Below are positions 45,467 through 54,692 of a stretch of DNA of 64,000 nt, one piece after another. The stretch's first letter is position 1. The number at the start of each line of letters is the position of its first letter. The notes under the pieces are model-generated. The model searched no databases, was not told the DNA's origin, and was given only the letters and a program-made list of their open reading frames with translations. Both the position numbers and the translations under genes were made by a program. Source of the DNA: Flavobacteriales bacterium (GTDB lineage Bacteria > Bacteroidota > Bacteroidia > NS11-12g > UBA9320); the NCBI GenBank assembly GCA_020635355.1, contig JACJZW010000001.1:124001-188000 (forward strand). Reading direction: 5' to 3'.

Positions 45467-47062
45467 TTACTCCGGTTTGATTCTAACATGCTTTAAAATG
45501 GGGATGTTGAGTGCATTATTCTCCCAATGCTCTACCCGTTTTTGAGTGAGGCGAACACTCTCATCATAAAAGAGAAGGATAACCGGCATGTCTTGAAGAA
45601 TAAGATCGTCCATCTGATGGTACATCGCCGTGCGAGCGGAATCATTGGATTCTGTTAATGAACGAACGTACAATTGGTCAAACCGGTCGGACTGGAAATG
45701 CGTGTAATTGGGTCCGCCAGGTGTGAAATTTGGCGAGTAAAAGCACGACAAATAGTTTTCGGCATCCGGGTAGTCCATAATCCAGCTGGCACGGAAAAAG
45801 GCCAGCTTACCCTTTCGTTTTTCTTCTTTTAGCTGCGCCGATGGCATGATGTTGAGTCGGCATTTTACCCCAATGGATTCAAATTGCTTTTGAGCGTAGA
45901 TGCAGAGATCGGTATAGTCTCGTGTGGTGTTCAAAACGATCTCAGGTGGGTTGTCATGGTATTTACTTTGAGCCAGACAGAATCGCGCAGAATCCAGGTT
46001 GAACGGATCTTGACGAGGCTTATAGCCTGAAAGTCCCATCGGGATGAATCCGCCATCAGCGGGTCTGCCCACTCCGTTTCTAAGATAATGCAGCATTTCC
46101 TCCCGATCAATGGACCAGGCCAGTGCCTTCCGGAACCAAACGTCATCAAAAGGCGGACTGGGTTCAGCGGCATCGCTCCACATGGCGAGGTATTCCGTAT
46201 TGAGGAAGGGAGTTACTTCCAAATCAACTTTATCGCGTAATTCCGTTCGGAGTGAACCATCGGCCTCAAATAGATAGTCCTTTACCGCTCCGGTAATCCC
46301 GGAGTACATGTCAAACCGACCTTGAAGAAATTTGAGCAAGGCCATTTGACGGTTCTGCACAAAGCCAATTTGAACAGCGTCAAGATTTCCGCGAATGGTG
46401 GATCGCTCAAAGTACTGATCGAAGCGGTTTAAATGCAGCGCCACATCACGTTCCCATTGCTCAAACCGAAACGGACCGGTGCCAATGGGATGCTCGCCAA
46501 AATCAACTCCATAATGATCTACGGCTTCGGGTGGTATCACCATACAATACGGCATCGACAAGATACCGATGAAGGGAGCAAACGGTTTGGCCAGGCGAAT
46601 CACCAGCGTGCTATCGTCCAACGCCTGAAAAGGTTCTTTCGCTACCTTATCGTTAAAAATCCATGCACCGGGCGAAGCTGTTTCCGGATCCATGATCCGG
46701 GAAAAACTGAACACAAAATCGGAGGCCTTTACCGTTCGGGTTCGGGCTTCACCAAAACAGTTATCGTGGTGATAAATCACATCTTGTCGGAGATGGAATG
46801 TGTATATCTTGCCGCTATCCGAAATCTCCCAATTTTGGGCGATGGCCGGTTGGGGTTCAAGGTCGTTGTTAAGTTGGATGAGACCGTTAAACAGCTGGGT
46901 TACAGCCCAGTTATTATCCTGAGAAGAGGCAAAGGCAGGGTCCAGTGAGGTGATGCTGTTTTCGCAATTGTACCGAAACACACGTACACCATTGTCCCGA
47001 CGATTTCCGGAGCAGGATATCAACACAAAAGCGATGTTAATAAGTACCAATATCCTGTTCAT
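45467..47062 (-). CDS. Oligopeptide/nickel-type ABC transporter substrate-binding lipoprotein (family 5)
   Basis: 531 residues. Signal MNRILVLINIAFVLISC with lipobox LISC. The mature protein has the SBP family 5 layout: SITSLDPAFASSQDNNWAVTQLFNGLI, RQDVIYHHDNCF, ASDFVFSFSRIMDPE, and GTGPFRFEQWERD. Family 5 proteins bind peptides, nickel or other small molecules at the membrane for ABC importers. No permease or ATPase gene is adjacent, so it may work with a permease elsewhere. It should be anchored to a membrane on the periplasmic side. Confidence 0.9.
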   Translation of the reverse strand: MNRILVLINIAFVLISCSGNRRDNGVRVFRYNCENSITSLDPAFASSQDNNWAVTQLFNGLIQLNNDLEPQPAIAQNWEISDSGKIYTFHLRQDVIYHHDNCFGEARTRTVKASDFVFSFSRIMDPETASPGAWIFNDKVAKEPFQALDDSTLVIRLAKPFAPFIGILSMPYCMVIPPEAVDHYGVDFGEHPIGTGPFRFEQWERDVALHLNRFDQYFERSTIRGNLDAVQIGFVQNRQMALLKFLQGRFDMYSGITGAVKDYLFEADGSLRTELRDKVDLEVTPFLNTEYLAMWSDAAEPSPPFDDVWFRKALAWSIDREEMLHYLRNGVGRPADGGFIPMGLSGYKPRQDPFNLDSARFCLAQSKYHDNPPEIVLNTTRDYTDLCIYAQKQFESIGVKCRLNIMPSAQLKEEKRKGKLAFFRASWIMDYPDAENYLSCFYSPNFTPGGPNYTHFQSDRFDQLYVRSLTESNDSARTAMYHQMDDLILQDMPVILLFYDESVRLTQKRVEHWENNALNIPILKHVRIKPE

Positions 47063-47111
47063 TGATGCAGGGGATTTAAAGGTAGTTTTGAACGCAGTAT
47101 CATTAGGGAAT

Positions 47112-47798
47112 ATGGCAAAAATAGGCTATTTGGGACACTCAACTTTTACCATCGAAATGGGTGGTGTACGGTTGATAACCGACCCGTTTATTACGCCAAA
47201 TCCGCTTGCTCAACACATCGATTTTGAGGCCCTAAAAACCGATTTGATTTTGATCACACATGGTCATCAGGATCACACGGCTGACCTATTAAAATTGGCA
47301 CAGCAAACAAATGCCCTGGTGATAGCCTCATACGAGATCACCACTTGGTTGACGAAACAAGGATATGAGCACAGTGTTGGGATGAATTATGGGGGTACCT
47401 ATAATTACAATGGCTTGAAAATCAAGGTTGTTTCTGCCCAGCACAGTTCTTCCTTCGCCGATGGGTCGTATGCCGGTTGTGCCTGTGGGTACGTCCTGAC
47501 CTATGAAAGTGATTGCGTGTACTTTGCCGGTGACACCGGCCTTCATCTGGACATGCAACTGGTGGGAATGCAGTTCGATGTGAAAACCACCCTCATGCCC
47601 ATTGGGGATACATTTACCATGGGGTATGAAGATGCCTGCACGGCATCGGATTTTGTTAAGTGTGACCGCATAATTGGGATGCACTTCGATACGTTTCCGC
47701 CGATCAAAATTGATAAAGCAGCGGCAAAAGCCTACTGTCAATCCAGGAACAAGGAATTGGTGCTGATGGAGATTGGGGAGGAAAAGACGTTTAATTGA
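47112..47798 (+). CDS. UPF0173 metal-dependent hydrolase (metallo-beta-lactamase fold)
   Basis: About 228 residues from the ATG at 47112 (MAKIGYLGHSTFTIEMGG). The metal motif is HGHQDH at 50-55 (ILITHGHQDHTADLL), with later His in VSAQHSSSF, YFAGDTGLH and IGMHFDTFPP. UPF0173 is a conserved single-copy family; the substrate is uncertain. The start lies 50 bp from the divergent SBP gene. It precedes parA by 22 nt. Confidence 0.9.
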   Translation: MAKIGYLGHSTFTIEMGGVRLITDPFITPNPLAQHIDFEALKTDLILITHGHQDHTADLLKLAQQTNALVIASYEITTWLTKQGYEHSVGMNYGGTYNYNGLKIKVVSAQHSSSFADGSYAGCACGYVLTYESDCVYFAGDTGLHLDMQLVGMQFDVKTTLMPIGDTFTMGYEDACTASDFVKCDRIIGMHFDTFPPIKIDKAAAKAYCQSRNKELVLMEIGEEKTFN

Positions 47799-47820
47799 TA
47801 AAATATTTACCATACGTAAT

Positions 47821-48621
47821 ATGTCAAAGATCATAAGCATAGCGAATCAAAAGGGTGGTGTTGGAAAGACCACCTCAGCTATCAACCTGGCTTACAGTTT
47901 AGCCATTCTGGAGTACAAGGTATTATTGGTGGATGCCGATCCACAGGCTAATTCAACTTCCGGTTTGGGACATGATCCTAAGAACATCAAAATTGGATTG
48001 TATGAGACCCTTGTTCAGGACGTGGCACCCGAAGACATCATTTTGAAAACGATGAATCCCATGTTGGATTTATTGCCGTCCAATATTGATCTGGTTGGAG
48101 CAGAAATCGAAATGGTGGATTTGCCGAATCGTGAGAAATTGATGTTGCGCGTATTGGGACGGGTGAAGGACGATTACGACTTTGTAATCATTGATTGTTC
48201 ACCTTCACTTGGCTTAATCACCACCAACGCACTTGCAGCCTGCGATTCTGTGATTATTCCAGTTCAATGCGAATACTTTGCGTTGGAAGGACTGGGCAAG
48301 TTGTTGAATACCATTAAGATCATTCAGCGAAGCATCAATCCCAATCTGGTGATAGAAGGTTTGCTGCTCACGATGTATGACAGCCGGTTGCGACTATCCA
48401 ATCAGGTTGTTGATGAAGTGAAACTACACTTCCAGGAATTGGTGTTTGATACCATCATTCAACGGAATACCAAGCTCAGTGAAGCACCAAGTTTTGGCGT
48501 TCCGGTCCTGGAACATGATGCCACCGCTCGCGGAAGTGTTAACTACCTCAACTTAGCCCGTGAAATTTTACAGAAGAACGGACTTACCAAACTGGCCTCA
48601 ACCGAAAAAATGGTTAGCTAA
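47821..48621 (+). CDS. parA: Chromosome-partitioning ATPase ParA
   Basis: About 266 residues from the ATG at 47821. The deviant Walker A motif is KGGVGKTT at residues 11-18 (KIISIANQKGGVGKTT), followed by LLVDADPQANSTSGLG and DYDFVIIDCSPSLG. ParA dimers with ATP drive origin segregation together with ParB. The order parA, parB, DUF5683 is the common Flavobacteriales one. Confidence 0.97.
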   Translation: MSKIISIANQKGGVGKTTSAINLAYSLAILEYKVLLVDADPQANSTSGLGHDPKNIKIGLYETLVQDVAPEDIILKTMNPMLDLLPSNIDLVGAEIEMVDLPNREKLMLRVLGRVKDDYDFVIIDCSPSLGLITTNALAACDSVIIPVQCEYFALEGLGKLLNTIKIIQRSINPNLVIEGLLLTMYDSRLRLSNQVVDEVKLHFQELVFDTIIQRNTKLSEAPSFGVPVLEHDATARGSVNYLNLAREILQKNGLTKLASTEKMVS

Positions 48622-48630
48622 TTTTTTGAA

Positions 48631-49533
48631 ATGGTGAAGAGAAATGCATTAGGGAAGGGACTCGGCGCACTGCTCGAGAACGCTGAGACGGATATTACCT
48701 CATCAACCGTACACCGGTCGCCCAACACGGTTGCCAACATTGAGTTGGAAAATATCATTGCCAACCCGTTCCAACCTCGGACAGAGTTTGAGGAAGAGGC
48801 GTTGAATGAATTGGTGGATTCCATCCGTTTACACGGAATTATTCAACCTGTCACTGTTCGGAAAGTTGGGGTAGATAAATTCGAATTGATCAGCGGTGAA
48901 CGTCGGACGCGTGCCGCCATTATGCTTGGTTTGTCTGAAATCCCAGCGTATATCCGATTGGCGAATGACCAGGAGATGCTGGAGATGGCGCTGATTGAGA
49001 ATATTCAACGGGAGGATCTGAACGCCATAGAGATCTCATTGAGTTACAAGCGACTCCTGGATGAATGTGGATTGAAACAGGAAGAACTGGGTGATCGGGT
49101 AGGGAAGAAACGAAGCACAGTAAACAACTATTTAAGATTGCTCAAGCTGCCGGAAAGCATTCAGCGCGGCATCATCAACAATGAAATTTCCATGGGTCAC
49201 GCACGAGCGTTGATCAATGTGGAGGATGAGCAAGTTCAACAGGCCATTTTTGAGCAGGCGGTCAAGGAAAACTTGTCGGTTCGTCGCGTAGAAGAACTGG
49301 TGAAAGCCTTTCAAAATGGGTTGTTTGAGCAAAAGGAAGTGGCGGAACCATCAACGCCTCAGCCCAAAGCATCATTCCGGGAATACAAGCCGTACAAAGA
49401 TCTGTTGGTGGAGAAACTGGGTTCAAAAGTTGAGTTCAAAGCTACTCGAGGGGAAAAAGGTCAATTGATTATTCACTTTGACGATAAACTTCATCTCACC
49501 GACATATTGGAGAAGTTGCGCGAAATTTCATAA
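48631..49533 (+). CDS. parB: Chromosome-partitioning protein ParB
   Basis: 300 residues. The N-terminal box NPFQPRTEFEEEALNELVDSI and the motif ELISGERRTRAAIMLG carry the nucleotide-binding/CTPase region, then the helix-turn-helix LGDRVGKKRSTVNNYLRLLKLPE (parts), and a C-terminal dimerisation domain starting KLGSKVEF. ParB loads at parS sites. I see no convincing parS within the window. Starts 9 nt after parA. Confidence 0.96.
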   Translation: MVKRNALGKGLGALLENAETDITSSTVHRSPNTVANIELENIIANPFQPRTEFEEEALNELVDSIRLHGIIQPVTVRKVGVDKFELISGERRTRAAIMLGLSEIPAYIRLANDQEMLEMALIENIQREDLNAIEISLSYKRLLDECGLKQEELGDRVGKKRSTVNNYLRLLKLPESIQRGIINNEISMGHARALINVEDEQVQQAIFEQAVKENLSVRRVEELVKAFQNGLFEQKEVAEPSTPQPKASFREYKPYKDLLVEKLGSKVEFKATRGEKGQLIIHFDDKLHLTDILEKLREIS

Positions 49534-49564
49534 GACTTCCATGGGTTTGACGCAACTTTGCGCC

Positions 49565-50149
49565 ATGCGTGGAGCCGTGCTCTTCATTTGTATTTTGTGT
49601 ACCGGTTTATCGGTAAGTGCTCAGATGGCGTTCAATCCGAATCGGTTTTCGAGTACGTCTTATTCTGAACTTCTTCCCATATCCGATTCATCGGAATCGA
49701 ATCGTCCTAAGCGAGCCACCATCATGTCGGCAATGCTGCCCGGTCTTGGTCAGATTTACAATCAAAAATATTGGAAGGTGGGTGTTTTGTACACAGCCGG
49801 ATTTGCCATGGGATATGGAATGAAGTACAATACCGACAGCCTGAAGCGATATCAAAAGGCGCTTACAGCGCGGGTTGACTTGGATACCGCAACCAAGGAT
49901 GTTTGGTATCCGAACTTAACGGATGCCAAGGTGAATGGCGAGCGCGATTACTATCGGAAGAACCGGGATATGCTCATTATCGGTTTTTTTGCCTTGTACA
50001 CGCTTCAAATCATCGATGCCAATGTGGATGCCCATTTACGTGAGTTTGAGGTGAATAAGGACCTGGCGCTTCGAATTACACCTGATTTTCGATATACATC
50101 GTTTCGGACGGTTCAACCCGGACTCACCCTAGCCCTGCGACTTAAGTAG
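49565..50149 (+). CDS. DUF5683 family protein
   Basis: About 194 residues from the ATG at 49565 (MRGAVLFICILCTGLSVSAQ), a signal peptide. An ATG at 49541 is also in frame. After the signal, ATIMSAMLPGLGQIYNQKYWK is the DUF5683 motif, followed by a hydrophobic segment and a helical part (RDYYRKNRDMLIIGFFALYTLQIID). The family occurs downstream of parAB in Bacteroidota and is membrane-associated. A CAACTTTG box (one mismatch from -7) at about 49552 supports the 49565 start. Confidence 0.85.
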   Translation: MRGAVLFICILCTGLSVSAQMAFNPNRFSSTSYSELLPISDSSESNRPKRATIMSAMLPGLGQIYNQKYWKVGVLYTAGFAMGYGMKYNTDSLKRYQKALTARVDLDTATKDVWYPNLTDAKVNGERDYYRKNRDMLIIGFFALYTLQIIDANVDAHLREFEVNKDLALRITPDFRYTSFRTVQPGLTLALRLK

Positions 50150-52307
50150 TAAGTCGCCAAATCAGCTTTCCAAGGATCGTTGATCGCTGCACATCGTATT
50201 TGCCGGATGATACATCAATCACCTGATTGACGATCAGGAAGAAGTCGGCACCAATCTTCGGAATAATCTGCAATCGATAGTTCATGATCATCTGGTCATT
50301 GGCGTTATTCCACTGCCCAACAACGGATCCGAATGCCCGCGGGTTTAGGGCGTAATCGAGTCGGCTTATCCAAAGATTGGTCGTAAATGATCCGGAATCA
50401 AGCCGGACATCGTTACGTTGATAGGTCGAATTCAAGCTCAGGTGCTTTCCAATACGCCAGTTAACGGATTGATTGGCTTGAACACTTTTACCATCAAAAA
50501 AATCTCCCCAAACCCAATAGGTTACCATCGATAAACTCCGGCCTGCAAAAGTGCTGAAATAGCCTTCCCACTGATTCCACCAGTACGTTCCCTTTGGAAT
50601 GATAACACCTTCTACTATCTCAAAATCGTTTTGTAAACCTTCACCAATGCGTTTGTAATCGAAATGCACATTCTCCCCGGAACGCGTTTCAAAGCCAAGG
50701 TACCGGACCTGATATTCAAAGGATTGCATGGCCTTAGTGTCGTCATATTGGACATAGGTTACCACTGCTGGCCGGATATCGTATTGGCGAATAAATCGGA
50801 GTCGCTTTTTAGGTCTGGGTTTATACACAAACATGCCAAAGGTTTCCATAAAGTTGGCCCTCCGGAGGAGTCCAACTTCGGGATTAAAGTTGGCCGGACT
50901 TCGTTGTGTGGAGGCAATGACGAACCATCGGTCATTCGGGTAATAGACATAAAACCGATATGCAAAGGCGTTGGGCACAAAAGACGTGTCGCTGTTATAG
51001 GTTTGAATAAAGGCACCACCGATGTCCAAATTGCGTTTACCGCGAAAGGTTGATAGGCTGTATCGGCCATTAACTCCGGTGGTGGAATGCCAATTACCTT
51101 CCGTGATTTTGTTGGTAGACATGGCACCAATAACGCTCTGTTTACCCACGTCTTGCCGCCAACTTAACGTCGAGAAGTTGGCCCCGGACTCTCCATCTTT
51201 ATCGGCTGTTTGTATGCTCATGAGCCCAACCGTTCGATTTTTTTCTTTTCCCAGTAATCGGGCACCGGCGATGATGGGTACCGCTTCCCGGTTATCATTT
51301 AAACCAATTTTTCGGGTATAGAACGGAATGATCCGGTTGCCACCAAACCCCATATCAAAGTAGTCGTTCCCCTCCAAAAAGAATTCCCGCAATTCCGGGA
51401 AATACAATGGAAATCGAGTTAAGTTGATTTGTTGCTGGTCGGATTCCACCTGGGCAAAATCCGTATTGAAGGTAACATTGAGTCGGTAGGTAGGTGAGAG
51501 CAGGTAGTTCACATCACCGCCGGCGTTTGCCACGGTGGTTTGTTTTCCATTCTCCGTTGAGATTCCTCCAATGCCGTATGGCTTGAACTCCACAAATGGT
51601 TTGTTCCGGAGGCTGTCGAGCCCCATGAGGGATCCGCATCGATTCACTTGTTCAATGGTATTGTCGCGGCTGTAACCTTGCCATCGGGCTTGTTCGCGCT
51701 TTCTGCGAATGTTTCGCTCAAAATTTACACCCCAGATCTGGCTCTCATCCTTTTCCCGATACTTCAGTGTGTACAATGGGATTTTAATCTCGGCAAACCA
51801 TCCCGAGGATGTGCGGGACGTTCGTACGTCCCAGACACCATTCCACGATGCATTCACCGAACTGCCGTTGTTGAAGATTTGATAGTCGGCACGGGCACCA
51901 TTTGGGTTGGTTACAAACATGAATCCGTTGCGTTTATCTCGATAGGTGTCAAAGATCACGATGAAGTTGTCGTCCAGATGGTAGCTAAAATCCCGCTTCA
52001 TTTCTTTGGCGATGATGTTTTCCGGATCGGAATCATAGCACCAAACGCCGATGTACATATTTTCCTTGCTGTAAACGATGGCAACCTCGGTTCGCTCTGT
52101 GACCGATTGGCCAAAATTCAATTCACGTTGCGTAAAGTTGGTAATGTGAACGGCAGAATCCCACACATCCTCTTCCAATAGGCCGTCCAGCGTGATGGTG
52201 CCCGGATAAAATGTGGCTGCCAAACTACTTGGTTCACTGGTTTGGGCATTCGCCAAAAGACCCCAAAACAGGCAGGAGAACAGGATTGATTGGGTCAATT
52301 TCGGCAT
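50142..52307 (-). CDS. DUF5916 protein with CBM9-like N-terminal domain
   Basis: 721 residues. Signal peptide (ILFSCLFWGLLANAQ). Residues ~25-220 resemble a carbohydrate-binding family 9-like domain: ITLDGLLEEDVWDSAV, TEVAIVYSKENMYIGVWCYD. The rest, with DTYRDKRNGFMFVTNPNGARAD and multiple long strand pairs, matches DUF5916, thought to form an outer-membrane barrel. It overlaps the DUF5683 gene end by 8 bp (convergent). Probably surface-exposed and glycan-related by domain content, but unproved. Confidence 0.88.
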   Translation of the reverse strand: MPKLTQSILFSCLFWGLLANAQTSEPSSLAATFYPGTITLDGLLEEDVWDSAVHITNFTQRELNFGQSVTERTEVAIVYSKENMYIGVWCYDSDPENIIAKEMKRDFSYHLDDNFIVIFDTYRDKRNGFMFVTNPNGARADYQIFNNGSSVNASWNGVWDVRTSRTSSGWFAEIKIPLYTLKYREKDESQIWGVNFERNIRRKREQARWQGYSRDNTIEQVNRCGSLMGLDSLRNKPFVEFKPYGIGGISTENGKQTTVANAGGDVNYLLSPTYRLNVTFNTDFAQVESDQQQINLTRFPLYFPELREFFLEGNDYFDMGFGGNRIIPFYTRKIGLNDNREAVPIIAGARLLGKEKNRTVGLMSIQTADKDGESGANFSTLSWRQDVGKQSVIGAMSTNKITEGNWHSTTGVNGRYSLSTFRGKRNLDIGGAFIQTYNSDTSFVPNAFAYRFYVYYPNDRWFVIASTQRSPANFNPEVGLLRRANFMETFGMFVYKPRPKKRLRFIRQYDIRPAVVTYVQYDDTKAMQSFEYQVRYLGFETRSGENVHFDYKRIGEGLQNDFEIVEGVIIPKGTYWWNQWEGYFSTFAGRSLSMVTYWVWGDFFDGKSVQANQSVNWRIGKHLSLNSTYQRNDVRLDSGSFTTNLWISRLDYALNPRAFGSVVGQWNNANDQMIMNYRLQIIPKIGADFFLIVNQVIDVSSGKYDVQRSTILGKLIWRLTT

Positions 52308-52343
52308 AAGCCGCGAAAGTAATCTGAAGGCTCCCTTGAAATG

Positions 52344-52396
52344 TCAGGAATTGGTCTGTTCGATTTTGAGTGGTTTGATCATCAGGATACAGATGA
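52344..52396 (-). pseudogene. 3' remnant of a second OFA-type MFS transporter
   Basis: On the minus strand this stretch reads VICILMIKPLKIEQTNS and a stop, nearly the C-terminus of the intact transporter (LICNLMIKPLKIEPTNS, stop at 54693-54695): 14 of 17 residues match. At DNA level I count 45 of 53 bases identical to 54693-54745. The similarity stops at 52396, about 22 nt before the stop codon of the T9SS gene at 52418. The rest of the second copy is absent. The two copies are in the same orientation and enclose the T9SS gene. Confidence 0.75.
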
Positions 52397-52417
52397 CATT
52401 GCACCCCCTTCCAGGGA

Positions 52418-54430
52418 TTAGAGAACAATCACTTTCTTCAACCATTTTGAGCCGTTATTCGTGTTGGTTAGTTCAACGATATATATCCCTGACCTCAAGT
52501 GATCAACTGAGATTACCGTCACTAACTGATTTAAATTCTGAGCTTTAACAACGAGTCCTTGCATGTTTATGATACGCATTTGGTATGATGGGGTTAAAGA
52601 ATACGGAACTGAAATAGAAAACTGAGCCTTGGCAGGGTTTGGGTAGACCATAACATCGTTTCCGTCACGATAGGCATATTCAGCCGTGCAAGGTGTCAAT
52701 GAAAAGTTGTGAGTCGGATGTAAATACAAACTCTGTGGGGTTGGAGAGTCTGTACCAACGTATTCCCGAACGTAACCGTCTTCATTAAAGTTACAAGTCA
52801 ATGCAACGGAACTATAGCTGTTAAAACCTGCAGAGTCGATAATATCTATCTTGTAGCATTGACCATTGTCTGGAACACAAACGGATTTTTTACAGGAAGA
52901 GAAAACAACCCCACTCCCCAATAACCAATTTGAACATAGCTCAAACATCGGTTCATCGAAATAAATATGTTGATCATTAACACCTGTTATTTTGATGCTC
53001 ATGTCGGCGTTACCCGCTGTCCCTAGCCTCTTAAGTTCATCCCGATGCCATATGTTTAATTCAATTTGATTGTCTCTGCAGGAGGTATATATGCATGAGT
53101 TATCTGATATACCAGCTAGTGAGTCATAGTTCATTGCCGTCACATCAGTACATCCGGGCCTTTTAAAATCTGCAATTGGCATAAGCGTGCTATCAACTGC
53201 AAAGAGCATGATTTGTTCATTGCCGTCGGCTTTTAGAATTTTACCAATTGAAACCAACACGTTCTTTTGCTGTAAATGTGTGACATGAAATGACATTACG
53301 TACTGATGTCTGTACAGGCCATATTTTTTTATAAATGGTGTAAGATCTGTAAAGTGAAGAAGTTTACCCTCCTCATTTATTCGATATACATACAATTCAT
53401 AAACGCTGCTTCCTCTTGGATGATGGCTGAAATAGATGTCAAACGTATTGTCCGATTCATGGTGAATCACCTTAAAATCAGTTGCGTTTAGATATAATTT
53501 CCCACTTCGCTTAAATACTTCGTCATGAAGGGGAACATCTATAAATTCACCTGTTTTCAAATTGGCCCTCATGAGTCGGCCCGTTGAGTGAACATTCAAC
53601 GTTTGATATTTGGACCATCTATGCGGATTGTGGTATGGCTCAAAGTACAGGTCGTTGTACAATAAGGTCTGACTTGTTTGGGTGTTGAACACATAGGCCT
53701 GATGTAGCTCCAACGAATCTTCAGAGAAGGTGTGATATCCAGTATACTTTTCATCCATTCCAAATGATCGGCACGATGAATACCAACCACCAGAATTATT
53801 CATTGAATTTCTAATTAACAAAAGAGAATCCGGATGATAATGATCAAAAAGGTTAACCGAATTCCCTCCAACAAAATCAATGCGTTCATGTTTGCCGTCA
53901 AGCACCCTGAAGAGTGCACGCATTTGGTGTTTGTTAACGTACCCCACATAGTAAAGTCTATCGTGTAAAACACGGGCATTATAGAGTTTTTCAGTCTCCA
54001 GCTCTGCGTAGGATATAGCTGAGATTGAATCGTTATTCACTTTCATGGTACAAATTCGATTCGTACCTGCAATCCTCATTTCACAGATAATGGTCAGTGT
54101 ATCACGGATGAAGAACAGGTTCCTGTTTTCATAATTATCGAAATTGAAGGACCAACTACTTCCGGAAAATGGAGGAATATCTTCTTTTACAATGGCCAAA
54201 TTGTTTCTCCCCAGTGGAGTGCCATCTTCCAGAGTTTTATAAATGAAAAGACCCGTTATCTGAGGATTGGACTGATTCCCCCCTGATACCTGACAAAGCG
54301 AATAAATCGTGTCGTTGTGCAAAATACTTTCCTGAATATATCCATCTTCCAGCCATCTAGGCCACTGCTGAGATTTTGAAGTCAGCGACCCCATAAACGG
54401 TACGATTAAAAGTATTCGAAGCCATTTCAC
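52418..54430 (-). CDS. Secreted protein with T9SS type A sorting domain (unknown middle region)
   Basis: 670 residues. Signal peptide MKWLRILLIVPFMGSLTSKS. The region near residue 430 is GCTDVTAMNYDSLAG and SDNSCIY, a Cys-bound module common in Bacteroidota secreted proteins (GCTD...NY...D.SC). The end has VMVYPNPAKAQFSIS, MRIINMQGLVVKA, LRSGIYIVEL, the T9SS type A tail. No catalytic residues recognised. The DNA looks AT-richer than the neighbouring genes, and the gene lies between an MFS 3' remnant (52344-52396) and the intact MFS gene, which suggests recent acquisition. Confidence 0.8.
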   Translation of the reverse strand: MKWLRILLIVPFMGSLTSKSQQWPRWLEDGYIQESILHNDTIYSLCQVSGGNQSNPQITGLFIYKTLEDGTPLGRNNLAIVKEDIPPFSGSSWSFNFDNYENRNLFFIRDTLTIICEMRIAGTNRICTMKVNNDSISAISYAELETEKLYNARVLHDRLYYVGYVNKHQMRALFRVLDGKHERIDFVGGNSVNLFDHYHPDSLLLIRNSMNNSGGWYSSCRSFGMDEKYTGYHTFSEDSLELHQAYVFNTQTSQTLLYNDLYFEPYHNPHRWSKYQTLNVHSTGRLMRANLKTGEFIDVPLHDEVFKRSGKLYLNATDFKVIHHESDNTFDIYFSHHPRGSSVYELYVYRINEEGKLLHFTDLTPFIKKYGLYRHQYVMSFHVTHLQQKNVLVSIGKILKADGNEQIMLFAVDSTLMPIADFKRPGCTDVTAMNYDSLAGISDNSCIYTSCRDNQIELNIWHRDELKRLGTAGNADMSIKITGVNDQHIYFDEPMFELCSNWLLGSGVVFSSCKKSVCVPDNGQCYKIDIIDSAGFNSYSSVALTCNFNEDGYVREYVGTDSPTPQSLYLHPTHNFSLTPCTAEYAYRDGNDVMVYPNPAKAQFSISVPYSLTPSYQMRIINMQGLVVKAQNLNQLVTVISVDHLRSGIYIVELTNTNNGSKWLKKVIVL

Positions 54431-54692
54431 AATTTGAAATTAAGCCTTTGGAAATTTATGGAGATGACATTTATGTCATTATTCCAGCAACAACTCAATA
54501 AAGTAATGACTGGTAGCATGATCCCTGGTTGATTCAAGCGGCTATTGCTAACCATCAAAACGCGTTCACCAGCTATAAAAGCAGTGGTTTGATGAGCCAA
54601 AAATTTGATGATCAGATAGTACCCAAAATGTTGTTTTGAAGATCATGCTTTTCGAAATGAGTTTCGATATTAGTTTCAACGTGAATTGTTCT
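54431..54692. other. 262-bp intergenic stretch, probably decayed coding sequence
   Basis: Between the MFS stop and the T9SS gene start. It contains short open segments on both strands, for example HDPWLIQAAIANHQNAFTSY on the plus strand, and HFGYYLIIKFLAHQTTAF, then IAGERVLMVSNSRL, on the minus strand. They are not preceded by plausible starts. I recognise neither. The stretch may also carry the promoter of the T9SS gene (a TAAATTTC box near 54450 differs from the -7 consensus at one base). Confidence 0.3.
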
